From Seriola aureovittata (Eukaryota > Chordata > Actinopteri > Carangiformes > Carangidae): DNA of 64,000 nucleotides. A program made the position numbers and the translations under genes. Numbering within the stretch: position 1 is the first letter of the stretch; each line of letters begins with the position of its first letter. Shown one piece after another: positions 43,940-57,129 of this stretch. Below the pieces are notes generated by a model. That model was not told where the DNA came from and ran no database searches. It saw only the letters and a program-made list of their open reading frames with translations. Location of the stretch: positions 3,744,560 to 3,808,559 of the forward strand of contig NC_079375.1 in NCBI RefSeq assembly GCF_021018895.1. The letters are read 5' to 3'.

Positions 43940-45660
43940 TGATTTGATATGGTGAACTTGTTAGAAAACAGTTGCAGTTACAGAGCAACCTTATTATTCC
44001 TTTGGAGTCATAATGAATGTGATTGGCATGCTATGGCAGGTCCAGTATACTATACAATAACTAATTATCCTTTTTCTGTAATTGGTAAGTTCTCAGCCAG
44101 AACAGCACTTCTGCTCTGGAGCTCTTCGAGCGTCGATAGGACTGGGGGAAAAGACACAGTCAGACACTGTGTGCAGGAACAACCAGATGGTGATGTTGTG
44201 CGTTCCTCTGGAGTCCTCTGCCTGAACTGAAAGCTTGCAGGCTATGTTTCATTAAAACTAAGCAGGCGCCGACTCTTCCTCACCTACTGTACATGTCACA
44301 TCCACTCTGAGCTGCTCTCCAAACCCCCACTGATGGATTGGATTTCCTTTAATTGTAGCCGCAGGCGCTGACACTTTGTTGTATCAGACAGGCTAAACCC
44401 GACTGTGGCGGTGAAACAGCCTTTGTTTTCCATAAATCCATCAGACGCAGCGCTGTTGATGAAGTAGCTGTCTGCAGAGTTAGTGTAATGTTTACGCCAC
44501 ATCTGATAATAATGTGTCTCTCATAGCTGCAGTTTAGTGATGCACAAAAGTTTCCTGCTTTAAAAGAAAACTGCTTTAAAAACTCCAACAGATACGTTTC
44601 AATCACTGACAGAAAAGCTCGCTGGGAAAACTGCACTGAGAAAGTTACTTTCCAAACTAGGTCTATTCTGTTCAGATCACTTTTTTTTCACCCACACTTT
44701 ATTTCACTTTAATTTCACGGTTACAATGTGAAACATACAGTATGTTCTATCTAGAGACTCTGACAGGCGCTTATCAACTCCTGTCTCCTTCATCAGATAC
44801 TAAATTACACAGGAAAAAAGAATCATTTATTGGAAAATGGAGGAATGTGAACACCTGTTATCTCTTTTATATCATATCTAAATGCAACTATAAAATTCTA
44901 GCTGTAAATGTAGAATCTTATTAAATTTAAAGGTCATTCAAGTCTGTCTTCTATATATATATATTAGGGGGAAAGAAACAGCAAGCAGTTTGCTTCAGGG
45001 CGGATTTTTTTTTGGTCTTCTCTACTTATTTTAAGTAAATAAAGAAATGATATACATAACATACATGCATAATAAACATATAACAAGATTCACTTATATT
45101 TTTACATTTAAATTCCATCACATGTCAGTTAATATTTATTAATCATTAGGTAAACATCACATGAACATAAAATTAACAAGCCTAACAAAACTTACTAAAA
45201 ACATAAAGATACAGGAGACTCCTGGGAAAAAACTGGAGTGTTGGCAGGTACGTGTTTTCGTCTGTTGGAGAGAGTGAACTCTCACTGTTTGTATCAACCC
45301 AAACATCTCTGCTTTCATTGTCAGCGAATGAGCTCAGTTTGATTTTGCCACTGGACTAATAGTCGCTTTGCTAAGAGCCGATGCAGGCTCACATCAGTTT
45401 GTGTCCAGTTAGTCTATTGATCTCATGTATTTGGACACAAATTGTTAGTCAGCACTAAATGAAAATGAAATGCTTCCTTGCAGGGAGCATAAGGTGGTGA
45501 ACAATAACAGTAGGATGGTAAAAAATAAATAACAATGATAATAATAGCAATACATTATACAATTAATGAATAATATGATAAGCATTCTGGTGCATGGGGA
45601 GATAAGCTGAAGGTTATCAGAGTTGTGAAACATTACCAAGTAATTAGCCAGGATTCATTT
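43940..45660. other. Intergenic, no feature recognised
   Basis: AT-rich with short open frames only; no domain, RNA gene or repeat end could be supported. Confidence 0.45.
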
Positions 45661-45669
45661 TAATCACGC

Positions 45670-47700
45670 CTACAGCGCAATGCTAAAAAAAGAAAAGACC
45701 TCAGTAAAGGAAGGAGAAGCAGCGAAAGGAAGCAGCCGAGGGTGGCAAGTCTCTCAATGCGTGGTTAATTCAAATAGAAGAGAGAACCAGACTCTGACTT
45801 TGAGAGTGTTGACAGCAGAGAGAGAGGAGGAGGCCTCACAAGCAACACCTGAGAGAGAGGCCGCAGATGATCAATAAATTACTGTCTATGTTGGAGAGGA
45901 TGAAGCCACAGGAAGGAAACGATGGAGGATGCTGAGTATGAGGAAGTCATAGAGGAGGGTTGAGGTTGAGGAAACGACGACTAATGTAGTTGAGGCCCTG
46001 TCGAAACTAGCATTCTTGACGTATCCTACAGATTCTGCCCACAACCAAGCTTTTTATCTCAAGTGTGATGCCAGCTATGTCAAAATGTGTGTTGATAAAA
46101 TGCAGATGGCCGATTGTTTCAAAGGATATGGGATGAAAATAGGCCGTGGTTGGAGTATTCGCCGGGTAAGGACGCTTTGTGCTGCTTCAGCTCTAAGCTT
46201 TTTAAGTAAAGTAACAAGCCTGCTTGGAGACAGGCTGGGGTAAACAACTGGAAAAAAGACTCGGAGGCCCACTTAACAAGCATGGTGCGACGGAACACAT
46301 ACAAAAAGAGGCTTTTGAGGTATCAGATGTTCACGGCAAGGCGATAAGAGAGCGAGAGAACTTGTGAAAATGTTTAGCTGGTAACACCAGTGTACCCAAG
46401 CTACATTCAGAAAATGTTGAAGAGAAAAAAAAAATGGATAGGAAGAGGTGTCAGGTTTCATTCCTCTCAAACACAGCACAAAAACATTCTCATAAAAGCC
46501 TGGCCCACATTCACAGAAAGAGATATGAGGAAAGAAATGGATGAAGTTGAAATATATTTGATACTTGTACACGAAACTATTAAGGTGTCTCTTTGCGATT
46601 GGGTCTCCATTGTTGTCCAATATGTGTGGAACGGATGCAAAGGAGCGCTCCATCCAGGTGTCAAGAACCTACTACTCCTCTGTCCCGCCCACTGAACACT
46701 GTCAGTCCAGAGAGAAACATCAGAGCTTCTCGAGATCTAAATATGTCACTAACTGCTTTTATGAAAAAACAAAAGTAGCTAAAGGGTTTTAAAAAAATCT
46801 AGCCAGAAAATCAGTGAGTTGCCAACACTGCTCAGTAGGAAACCCCCTTAAAGGGTCTTTGTGTTGATGAGCACTGGCCTTATTTACAATATGACAATGC
46901 TGAAGTTATCTAGTTTATTTATTTACGTTTTTATTGTTCTTTATATTTACATTTTAATAATTCTATGAACGTGAACTTTCAGAATAAAAAAAAAAAAAAA
47001 AAGCTTAGATTTCGAACGTTTTTTGTTGAGCTAGAATCACCACTATCCACAGAACAAGGGTATTGATCTGTCCACAACATATTCTGTTACTGTTGGAGTG
47101 AGGGACACCTTGAAGACAGAAGAACAGTTTGGAGCACTGCTCAGGAATACTGCCGAGTGTGCCTGAAAAGTATAGACAGGGTACGACTGCAGCCAGAGAG
47201 AGCTATTCCTTCCAGTCAGTGGAAGACTATAGAGGGAAGATGTACTATCCATCTATTGACGTTCTTTCTCCGGAACTACACAGCAGATTTAGGGCAGATA
47301 GGGAGACACAGTCTAGACACAGGAGATGAGAGAAAGATGCTGTGAATTCTATGGAGAAGTTAAAAAGAGAGCTCAGGGTTTTTCATGCTTCTTTCCAGGA
47401 CACATCCGCCATGAAGGGGACGTTAAAAACACAGAGACGACAGTGGATAGGAAATCTTTCTAACACTGGTGCAATTCAAAAAAAAAAAATAAACATACGC
47501 AACAATTCCAGTGTCAACAGCAACAGTGGAGAAGTCGTTCTCCGAGCTCAGTCTGGTGAAAAGTACACCCATGCAATACTATGCAAGGAAGAGAGGCTTT
47601 CTGATCTGCTGCTGCTCGCTATTGAGGATGACATTAAACCACAATGAGGTGAGAAACATCTACAGGGACACGCCCACCAGAAGGTTGCTGCTGTAAGGAG
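45670..47700 (+). pseudogene. hAT transposase remnant with TTF-type finger (ZMYM1-like)
   Basis: After many frameshifts the plus strand still shows the TTF-finger block (RPWLEYSPGKDALCCFSSKL near 46140-46205, then NNWKKDSEAHLT near 46240-46275) and, 1.3 kb on, the hAT C-terminal dimerisation signature split over two frames (ATVEKSFSELSLVKS near 47517, then EERLSDLLLLAIEDDIK at about 47588-47640). The order and spacing fit a TTF/ZMYM1-like hAT transposase shortened by internal deletions. No intact frame and no clear terminal repeats. Confidence 0.75.
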
Positions 47701-47839
47701 GAAGTATTACGTTCTTCACAAAGGACATGCTAGTAACAAAGCATAGAAAGGAAGCTACAGATTTTCAATGAAGCAATGTTAATCTTGATCATCAATAAAT
47801 AAAAAAACGAACAAAAAACAAACAGTGTCTCAAACCCAA

Positions 47840-48330
47840 GCGGCAACCTCCAGGGCTGAAAAAATGAAGCCAACACTGAAGTACCAAACGCTGCAGTTCC
47901 TCGAATGACCACTAGAGTCTGGCTCCAACAGTGAGTCAATCCCCATAGACTCCCATTTTAAAATGTCCAACAGAAATAAACATGTTTACAGCCTGGGTCT
48001 TTAAAGCTAATTTCCTCTTTCATGACAACTGTTTATGTAACTCACCTGTTTACATTTTATTAAGGCTTAACGTTATGGAGAATTGAGAGCGTGGCCTCTT
48101 TGAGTGACAGGTGAGTGAGCGTATGCTTGCAGCTCCACACATGCCCCTCCTCTTTGCCCATTTTTGGATTAGCCAGGAGACAGGTGGAGTCAGGTACTGC
48201 CCCCTCTGAGCTTCAAAACCTCTCTTCAGAAACCATCAGAGTCCATCTTTATTTACAGTCAGTATGCTCGTGTAGCGGGATGAGAATGTCATTTCAGAGG
48301 CTCAGTCTGGTGCTACACATTTAATGAAGA
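47840..48330. repeat. Teleost interspersed repeat
   Basis: GCTGCAGTTCCTCGAATGAC, AATCCCCATAGACTCCCATT, AGAAATAAACATGTTTACAG and GGCCTCTTTGAGTGACAGGT are phrases of a repeat I know to be abundant in fish genomes. The open frame at 48115-48324 lies in it and is not a gene. Confidence 0.65.
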
Positions 48331-48339
48331 CTCTCTGCA

Positions 48340-50640
48340 AAATTGCAAATGTCACATTAAATTCACGAACGCTACACAGCGCTGTGAAGCTTCATCCCGC
48401 ACACAGAGACACACTATCCAACATATTCACAATAGCAGTAATAAAATATAACAAATGAACAAATATATCAAATTTCTCCCTGTTCTGAAATGAACATACA
48501 TCTTCCAATTACATATAAACAAAATTCGTGCAACATAACGGCATATTTCTTACTTAACAGTCATAGAACATAATCAGCGGCGTGGACTCACGAGGGCTCA
48601 TTATCTTAGCTAGCGCCCCACGCTCCTACCACGGCATTAGCCGCTAACATGCTAAACTACACAGCAAACACAGTCAACACTTCCCTGTGATGCTCCCCCT
48701 ACATTCACTCGTGTAGCATTACTGACACCCTCTGGTGATGAGCAGGTTCTGCTGATTAACAATGACCGGTGATGGAAACACTGTACCCTTAATTTCTTAC
48801 TTAATTGAACCATTTGGTCCCCATACACACACATAGACACCCAAGAGAAATATACGGAACCTTCCAAACTCACAGTACATCTAAGAAAGAAGAACTTGTC
48901 TATAATAATCAAAAACATGACTTATTTGCACCACACACACACACACACACCTTATTTATCTTTTATAGAAGTGTGTCTAAAGGCATGATGTCTCAGCCAT
49001 ACAATATCAGCATCGTCTTATTGGCTGTTATTACTGAAGCACAATTGTGCTCTATAAAGAAGTGTTAAGGAGGTGAGACGCAGCCATGTAACCAGAGGAA
49101 GTGCATCTTGGTCAGTGGTATTAAACTGAGCCTCTGCACGTGAGGGTGTCTGTCAGAGAGTGATGTAAAAATATCATTCCAGTAGTATTTTCATCTAATT
49201 ATTGCCTTTTATGAATTTGGGCCGGTGAGGGAGCTGGCAAGCATCCCCCTCACTAAGGTGAAAAACAATACGCATTGGCTAATACAGGAAGTTCAACTTT
49301 GTTATGTTGTGCTTTTATTTTGGGAACCCCTACTAAGCACTCTCTCTTTGAGGTCTACTTCCGGGGGGCGTGTTTTCATGGAGTGCACACATGGGAATGC
49401 AGCCACCAGACTCAGCAGGTGTCAATTACCTTATCAGGCTGTACCAAGTGGGCAGGAGGGAGAGAGGGGAGTGGGTAGAGGGGTTTTTGTTAAGTTTGGC
49501 TTTCGTTTGGTATCTCTTTAGTTTATTATGTATTTTATTTAATCTGTGTTAGGCCAAAAGTCAGTGTATGTAAATATCAGTGTGGTTAAATTGTAAATAG
49601 GTATTGTAAATGTATGGTGCTAGTGTTTAGGGTAGTTATGCCAGGTGGGAAAGAGAAGGGGGGTCGGGTTGAATGCCACCTTTGCTGCTGCTATCCACTG
49701 CGACCTGCTACACCAGCCATACTGCTACATATATGTCAGAGCTGTTGGACTTTTGTTTTGTGTAATTTGCCTATGGTCTCCAGTAAACCAAACTCAGAGC
49801 TCTGAAACCAATCCTTGTGTGACTGATTCTGTTCTCCATCACGCTTGCACCTCAATCCTGCTGGCCTTCATCCTGGTTGTAAGGGTTCACCACCATCCGA
49901 ACCTTACAGGACCCTCTGCACATCCCTTTGAATATCAGTGGAAAATGTAATGGTGAGCCATCCATTATTTATTTAGATGTTTCAGTCTGAAACAAAATTG
50001 TTGGATCAAGTGATGAGGTAATGAAGAGGTGAAGAGGTATCCCTAAAGCCAAGCAGCTGGTGTAGCTAAAAGTATTGACTAATGCAGATTAAAAAAAACA
50101 AAAACAACAAAAGAAAACCTCAGGTCATTGAAAACATTTTGAATTCACAATATGAATTTTAGGAACGAACCAGGAGACTGGCAGGGTTTTAGATCGCAGC
50201 TGTTAATGATGTAAGTTGGAGTAAACTTTCTAGTTTACAAAAAGATCCTCAGCTGAAAACACAGAAAAAAGCATTTGCGTGAATCTAGCGAGACAAAAAT
50301 ATTTGTTTTCCTAATGCTGCAACATTCATCCATGGAAAAATAAAAAAAGCTTTTTAATTAGTTTCAAACGCCCAAGGAATTTGACAAGTACTCAGTCCAC
50401 CATGCAAAAAATTTAATTCCAGTGAGAAAAAAAAAAAGGGAAAACAAAATTGCAGTTGTGTGGTTTCGACCCCACGGTGGTGATGAACCCTGCGGTGTGG
50501 AGGTGTTTAATGAGATTGTGGAGCAACCCAATGGACAGCAGCAACGAGCTCCTCGGCCGATTTCAGATTTAAGCATTAGACCTCAGCTTAACATTGTTTA
50601 TCCATATTTATAGCAGACTGCTTGCCACTTTTTAGCACCC
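48340..50640. other. Intergenic, unclassified
   Basis: Includes a short CA run (about 48931-48951) and a GC-richer block at 49200-49960 with several overlapping open frames that might be part of an unclassified LTR or repeat. No gene supported. Confidence 0.4.
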
Positions 50641-50655
50641 ATCTGCTTCATGATG

Positions 50656-50762
<107 letters not shown>

Positions 50763-51411
50763 GGAGCTTCCCAATTAAATCGACGGGGACTCAAACGAAC
50801 ACCTGCCAGGCTCACTAAAGTCAGGTTGAAAGTTTCTGCAGAGGGTAACTTTGAAATCTGTCATCCAATTTTACACCTCAGGGTTTACATCACTGACATT
50901 TATACAACAAATACGATTTTTATTACAGGTCCATTACACACAGTTAAGAAATAAATCACCCCTAAACAGACTCTAGATGGTAGCAGTATATTATTAAGCT
51001 AATTCACTATTTACAGCCAACTTTAGAGACTGACTGACACATTTCTTTAGTTACTAGATGGTGGCCAAACAAGATATATAGCTGAGAAATATGGCCACTG
51101 GCCTTTAGCCCTGAAGGTTTATTGAAAAAGTGCAAAATTTTTCAAAGTGTATTAAATTTTCTGGTGTTAGCAGAAATATTTCAGGCAAGGATTACAAACA
51201 AGATTTAGTGACTCTAACAACATCAGACAGACGCTGCATAAATTGTTTTAAGAATTCTGGTTTTACTCTTTGATCTGCAGGCCAGTTGTTAAAAATGTAA
51301 AAACCAAATGTGTAAATCAAAATGAAACTAACAAAGTGCAGATAATGGCTGCAAAATTCACAAAGACCCAGCAGACACGCAGCTGCTGCCAACATTGTTA
51401 AAAACTGATGT

Positions 51412-51800
51412 TTGGTTGAATGTAGGTTGTGACAATGCAGGCGAACAAAAAAGGGAAAACAGATGTATTTCAATAACAGAAAGAAATGTACAAAAACAAG
51501 AATCCAAGGCCGAGACGAAAAAACAGAAAATCCAAGGAGCACGACAAACGGAAACTTCAAAGAGGGGAACAGGAACCAAACCGGAGAACAAACTGGATTA
51601 TCACAGGAGGACAACACACAGAGTGACAAAGACATTGGAAGACAGAGACTTAAATACAGAAGGAAGGCGAGGGCAATTGAATACAGATGAAACACATTAG
51701 GGTGGGGAAGACAATCAACCAGGAGGGAAACAGGACAAAGACGGGAGGTAAAATAACCACAAGACACAAGGGAAGTAAAGTCAAGGCAGACCGTGACAAA
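51412..51800 (-). repeat. LTR-like interspersed repeat
   Basis: On the minus strand it starts TTTGTCACGGTCTGCC, contains CTCCTGGTTGATTGTCTTCC, a TATA-like TATTTAAGTCTCTG and a CT-rich, codon-poor body, and ends near TTGTCACAACCTACATTC. This looks like a solo LTR or related teleost repeat. Short AATG copies at the two edges are too short to prove a target duplication. It contains most of a 243-codon open frame that is not a gene. Confidence 0.45.
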
Positions 51801-52402
51801 TGTCAGGTGACCAAAAGCCAATATCAGGATGATGTTTAACGCCCACGTTAGTTTGACGTACAATACTGACGACAGCTGACACTGATATTTTGTTGGTTTT
51901 AAGTTGTGATCAATGGACCTCACTGTGTATTAGGGTCCACTGCCTTAGAAAACTGTTTCAAGTCACCATTAAAAAAAGATTCATTTGACTGTTGTCTAAT
52001 CTGATGCCACTATAATTAAAAGAGCGCTCCACTCATTAAGCATTACAACGCTCAGAATCACAAGGGATAGTTTTTGGGGTTTTTTTTTAAAGTAATGAAA
52101 TCAATGTAGCAGAACCAGAGACATTTGTTACAGCGTAGAGTTAGGTTTGGACCCTAAAGCAGGCAGGCAGGTTAGATGAGCTGAAAAACAACAAGGGGGA
52201 AAACCTCACGCAAAGGTTTCGGCCGATAGCTACCGGCGATGAGTGGATGAGCTGCCAGGGTTCTTACACTGAGGTTGATGAAGGTGGATGAGTTTCAGGT
52301 GTGCCGCAACGCCCACAGCCAGATAGCCAGGCCACGCCTCCCTGTGGAATGACACACAGGGAGGAGGCAGAAACACACTAGGAGCAGGGGAACAGAAGAG
52401 AC

Positions 52403-52404
<2 letters not shown>

Positions 52405-52441
<37 letters not shown>

Positions 52442-52449
52442 AGACAGAC

Positions 52450-52498
<49 letters not shown>

Positions 52499-52503
52499 GA
52501 GGA
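52405..52503. repeat. GA / GACA compound microsatellite
   Basis: Two GA runs separated and followed by GACA-type units. Confidence 0.95.
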
Positions 52504-52578
52504 GGGTGGAGATTCTGTGGAGATGACCTTGACAGACATTTTTTTAGTCCACATATATTTGTCTTCCATAACATAACT

Positions 52579-52760
52579 GTCACAGCCTGCTATGCCTCTG
52601 TCTCACTCTCCACTCTGCCACACCTCCTCATCAGCCTCACTGTCCTCACCTGTTGCCCCCGGCTGCACCCCATCTCCAATCAGGCCAGTATATCTGCATC
52701 CCCGGTTCACTCGCTCTTTGCCAGATTGTTCTTAGTATCCATGCAAGACTTGCTGTAGAT
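52579..52760 (+). repeat. Possible LTR-like repeat fragment
   Basis: CTGTCACAGCCTGC ... CACCTGTTGCCCCCGG ... CCAATCAGGCCAGTATAT ... GCCAGATTGTTC resembles a C-rich fish repeat family with a TATA-like stretch. Identification from memory only. Confidence 0.4.
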
Positions 52761-52859
52761 TTATATTTTGGTTGCAGAGACTCATATTTGACTTATATAT
52801 ATATATTTATTGAGAGGGAGAGAGAAAGAAAAGGGCAATTTTAATCCTAACAGCAGCTA

Positions 52860-55800
52860 AATGTGGAGGTTCCACTAGATGCTGGCAGCTAAAACACCCT
52901 GAGTGTATTGAAGTGGACTGAAATGCACAAGATTTTCAAGCAGGAGAAAAAAAGAAATAGATTAATGAAAAAAAAAAGATCAGTAAAGTGTTTGCTTCTC
53001 TGAAAATGTGAAAGTTGAGGTAAAACAGTCAGACATCAGAGGCAGCTGGTGACCTGATGTTACATCATGAGCCACACTGATTCACTGCAGTGACTTGCAT
53101 ATACTATATTTACCTGTATGTATACACATTGATAAAAACAAGTTAAATAGCTACACACACACACGCACACACACTACTGGAAAAGGAGGTCAGTGTTTGT
53201 GCTGCAGTTGCTGATACTTGATCCTGCGGATTAACATCTCCACAGCCTCACCTGCGGCTGCAATGTTAAGTGATGCTGAGGACATGTGAGAGGAAAACGT
53301 TTGTATTCAGCATCAGCATCTTTCTGCACAGCTGACACCTGCTTGCTGGACTACATTTTCACTTCACTCGAGTCTGGTTATAGATTTTCCTTTTTATAAT
53401 GTTTCCCACGATAAAGAACCGAAAAAGTTTCATTATAGTATGAGCAACAATGTACATTTCAGCATCACACTTCATTCCTACAGAGCCTCTTGTCTTGTAA
53501 AGGCAAAGATGGCGGAAGCTATTGTCAAGCGACATTCACCAACACCTGCTCCTTTCAAGAAACCACATTTGGCGGCAGAGAAACTTACAAACAGCCCCTT
53601 TTAATATATGTATGAAAACACCAGAGAAGTGACATTACAACAAATCCTGAAGGTACACAGATGCCTGATCTTATTTTCAAAACAGGCTTTGTCAACCTGA
53701 GGCCTTCACATAATTTCATAGATGTTCAGAGAAACTGAGAAAGTGCTACCTTCACCAAGTGCTCCCGTTAAAATAAAGTGAATATTTATTCAGACATTGC
53801 CAAGAGCACATAGACAGCAGAACATTTGTCTGGAAACAAAGAGCTGCCTGGTTGTTAGGTTTTCAGACGCCCACTGGGTCGGCCTTGTGTTTCGTTCTAT
53901 GATCAAGAGAGCAGCAGTAGGAGTTAGTTCTTCATTTGTAATCGCTCTACATTGATCCGTGAGAAAACGACTGTGACACACGACTGTGTGCCAGATATTC
54001 CCGCAAGACTTTCAGCATTTTGGCCTCATGGCATCGCAGCAGGGCCCTTTAATCAACTCAGCAGCAGATCATACAAAGGACTGGACTATTGTATAGGATC
54101 TGTACTGTACTCATTAATTACAGAAAGTGTCTTGTTCCCAGAATATGGAGGTGAAGGTCAGTGACCTGTAAATTTTACGAGCCACTGGCTTGTTCTCAGC
54201 TTGTTTACGTCTCTTTGAGACATGTAAACAGTTCACTCAGTGTGCGTACAATGACTGTCATTGATAATCATGGTAACCACACACTGGGGACAGACAAGAG
54301 CCATCACTGTGATGTAGCACCCGTTTAGCAAGGGGAACATGTCCATCATTAATGACAGGACACAGAACATCAGGGAACCCTCATGGGCACCTAAGTAGCC
54401 TGGGAAGGTGAAGGTGTATTTGTCTGGATCATCGAATTTTACACAGTCTACACTATTGAAAGGATAAACTTGCCAAAGCTTCAAAGAGCCACAAGCATGG
54501 CTGCAGACTTGTAGACTACATGATCAGAGGTGATAGCAGGTCTGCTCTGAGGCACTTGGATATTAGACTTATTGGATATAATTTGGACCTGGCCTGACTC
54601 AGCTCCTGGGTACTAGCATTTAAGTGGACCTGTCAAGACCTCTGCATGTGTGATCATGAAATGTTGGCAGTGTTTCACTTTGAATTATATTGGTTACACA
54701 GACTCATGACTTGCGCATGCAGGAAGAAAGAAAGAAGAAAAAAACAACATCTTGGGCTTTTCAATCAAATATTCACAGGAAGCACGAAGCCTCAGGGAGA
54801 GGAAGAGGTAGTTTCTTTGAACTTGCACCTGTGTGGGTAATCAGGTCCCAGCTGAGCTGATGGAGCTGACAAATGAAGGAAAAAGTCTAATTTGCAATTA
54901 TCCTGACAACCACAGCTTCCCTCCATTAGGAGACCACGGACTTCCTCACACAACCTTCCATGTAGTGTGTCTCTTTTTCTTCGTTGTGATCAATTATTCA
55001 GCTGTGGAGAAGCAAATAAGTACAGGACTGAGCGAAGGACTCTCGCTGTTTTGAGAGCGAGCGCATATCCAACATAAGACCCAGAGGATGGATATCAGAG
55101 AACGTGAACATGAACTGACATAGGTCATGGATAACATGGAGTTTAGTAAATCCAAACACACTGTGTGATAGGGAATGTATCAGTGACACTGGGAACAACT
55201 CTTATGTGATTGTTCCCTGCTCTTCAATCTCCTACTGATACGGAAATTGATAAATATTCCTTTTCTTGCTGAGAAGTTCGATACCGTACTCTCATGTTTT
55301 CACAGTAAATATGAATCTTGCATCTGCTACCATAAAGACAAGTAACCTCCAGTGAAACTGGGAAATGTCATTTTTACACTTTTTGGTTATATTATTATCT
55401 GACAAAGCCAGGCTAGCTGTTTCCCCTTGTTTCCAGTCCTTGTGCCATTATTCCATCTGACTCTCTGCAAGAAAGTGAATAACAGTTTCCTGAAATGATG
55501 AACTATCCCTTTAATTGTGTTGAGGCTTAAGCAAGGATACACAAAACCGTTCACAATAGCACAGTTATAAATATAACTATATGCACAGATACAAACTCCA
55601 AAGCAACAAAAGACACTTCAGACGATACTTGAGAGGGAAGGATGTTTCTACCTTTGATTGTTTCCTGATTTCAACTTCCCCCAACAGCTTCTGCTACGCA
55701 AGTGAAACAAGAAATTGAGATGTACCCAACATAAAGTATCTTACACAAGAGGGACTTGGCCAAAAGGGGAGTAGTTAACACACAATCACATTGGATTATA

Positions 55801-55980
55801 CTGTACACAGTCACCAAGATTCCCATAAAGAACAGTAAACAAGATTAGGTCAAAACCTAGTACATATCTGGACTGCCTATGGTCAAATCCTGATTTTTCT
55901 AAGCGTAACATCGTCTGACAAAATCACCAAACACATAAATTAAAGACAAAGACTATGCTGTGATTTCGGCTGGATTTACT
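52860..55980. other. Intergenic, no feature recognised
   Basis: No exon, RNA gene or classified repeat could be supported; the open frames (54233-54484, 54646-54840, 54833-55054, 54998-55198) are short and lack domains. Confidence 0.45.
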
Positions 55981-55984
55981 GTGA

Positions 55985-55987
<3 letters not shown>

Positions 55988-56016
<29 letters not shown>

Positions 56017-56041
56017 TGCGAGAGAGAGAGAGAGAGAGAGA
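55988..56041. repeat. GA microsatellite
   Basis: GA run with one interruption (GTGCGA). Confidence 0.95.
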
Positions 56042-56594
56042 CAGCAAAGGGCCACAGGCTGAACTCGACCCTGCTGTGTCCAGGACTTTAAGCCTGAATG
56101 GCACGTGCCCTACCAGGTGAGCTACTGAAGCCTGGACAGACTATATATTTCTTTTTTAGTCTCTCATTGAGACCACAGCCTCCACAGTCCACAATAGTTT
56201 AGTCTTAATTGTAATTAAGTATAATTATTGTAATGGAAGCTCTGCTCTGCTTCCCTGCAGTTCTCGTACAGCAGGGAAACCAGTGCACTCTCCTGAGCAG
56301 TCAGTCAGTCAGTCAGTAAGTCAGTCATTCAGTCAATGAGCACCATTCACGATCGAATGTATAAATGTATCAATTAATACAACATACTGAACCTAAAAAT
56401 GAGCATAGCGCTAAAGAAGCAGCTGTTTGACACACAAATGGACAATTATGAGATTTACAAATGTAGGAGGGTTATTTTAGAGAAATGTATCATCGTCTTC
56501 TCTCGTCCATGACCCAGTCTTTTATTGTCCCAAAGTTCTAATGACCTCAAAGCAAAATAGCCTGACATACTTTAGTGTTCCAGTTTCATAAGTA

Positions 56595-56990
56595 GAGGGC
56601 AGTTCATTCAAACCTTTATTTATACAGGGAAGGCCACTGAGAGCAGGCCCTCTTTTCCAAGGACGCCCTGCAACAAAATATACAATATGAGAGACAATAA
56701 TACATAAGTGTAAAAATAACTTTGAATGGATAAGCAATATACAGTGTAATGTATAAAAACAATAAAAGCAATAAAACATAGAATATAGGACATAGTCCAT
56801 AAAAGCAATATGACTCAGTTGAAAGTCACACATTCACACTGCCAGAGATTTTAAAACATTAAAAGGGATTAACTCATCTAATTTGAATCTTTTTGCATTG
56901 TTATTGCACTTGCAATAACAATGCAATAACTTTGATTTAATCCTTTTAAACACAGCCCGTGTAAAATGTGACATTGCAGTGTATGTATCT
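56595..56990 (-). repeat. LINE-derived 3' fragment
   Basis: Reverse complement reads ...AGGGCGTCCTTGGAAAAGAG, then GGCCTTCCCTGTATAAATAA and AGGTTTGAATG, a LINE tail similar in kind to the one at 32585-32660. The low-complexity open frame at 56522-56833 is part of it. Confidence 0.55.
56893..56926. repeat. Perfect 34-bp palindrome (16-bp arms, 2-nt loop)
   Basis: Left arm TTGCATTGTTATTGCA, loop CT, right arm TGCAATAACAATGCAA; the arms are exactly complementary. Confidence 0.95.
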
Positions 56991-57045
56991 TTACCTCAGT
57001 CAGCATCTCTGGTGTGACTTAAAATAAACCCTGCTGGTCACAGCA

Positions 57046-57046
57046 G

Positions 57047-57120
<74 letters not shown>

Positions 57121-57121
57121 G
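57046..57121. repeat. CT microsatellite
   Basis: CT run with TCTCC interruptions, about 75 bp. Confidence 0.95.
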
Positions 57122-57129
57122 TCTACATT

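Noticed and set aside
45680..45877. 65-codon acidic/basic frame as a small gene
   Set aside because: Lies at the head of the decayed hAT element and is followed by frameshifted transposase fragments.
51192..51923. 243-codon minus-strand open frame as a membrane protein gene
   Set aside because: Hydrophobic composition comes from CT-rich repeat DNA; no domain, no good start context, and it overlaps an LTR-like repeat.
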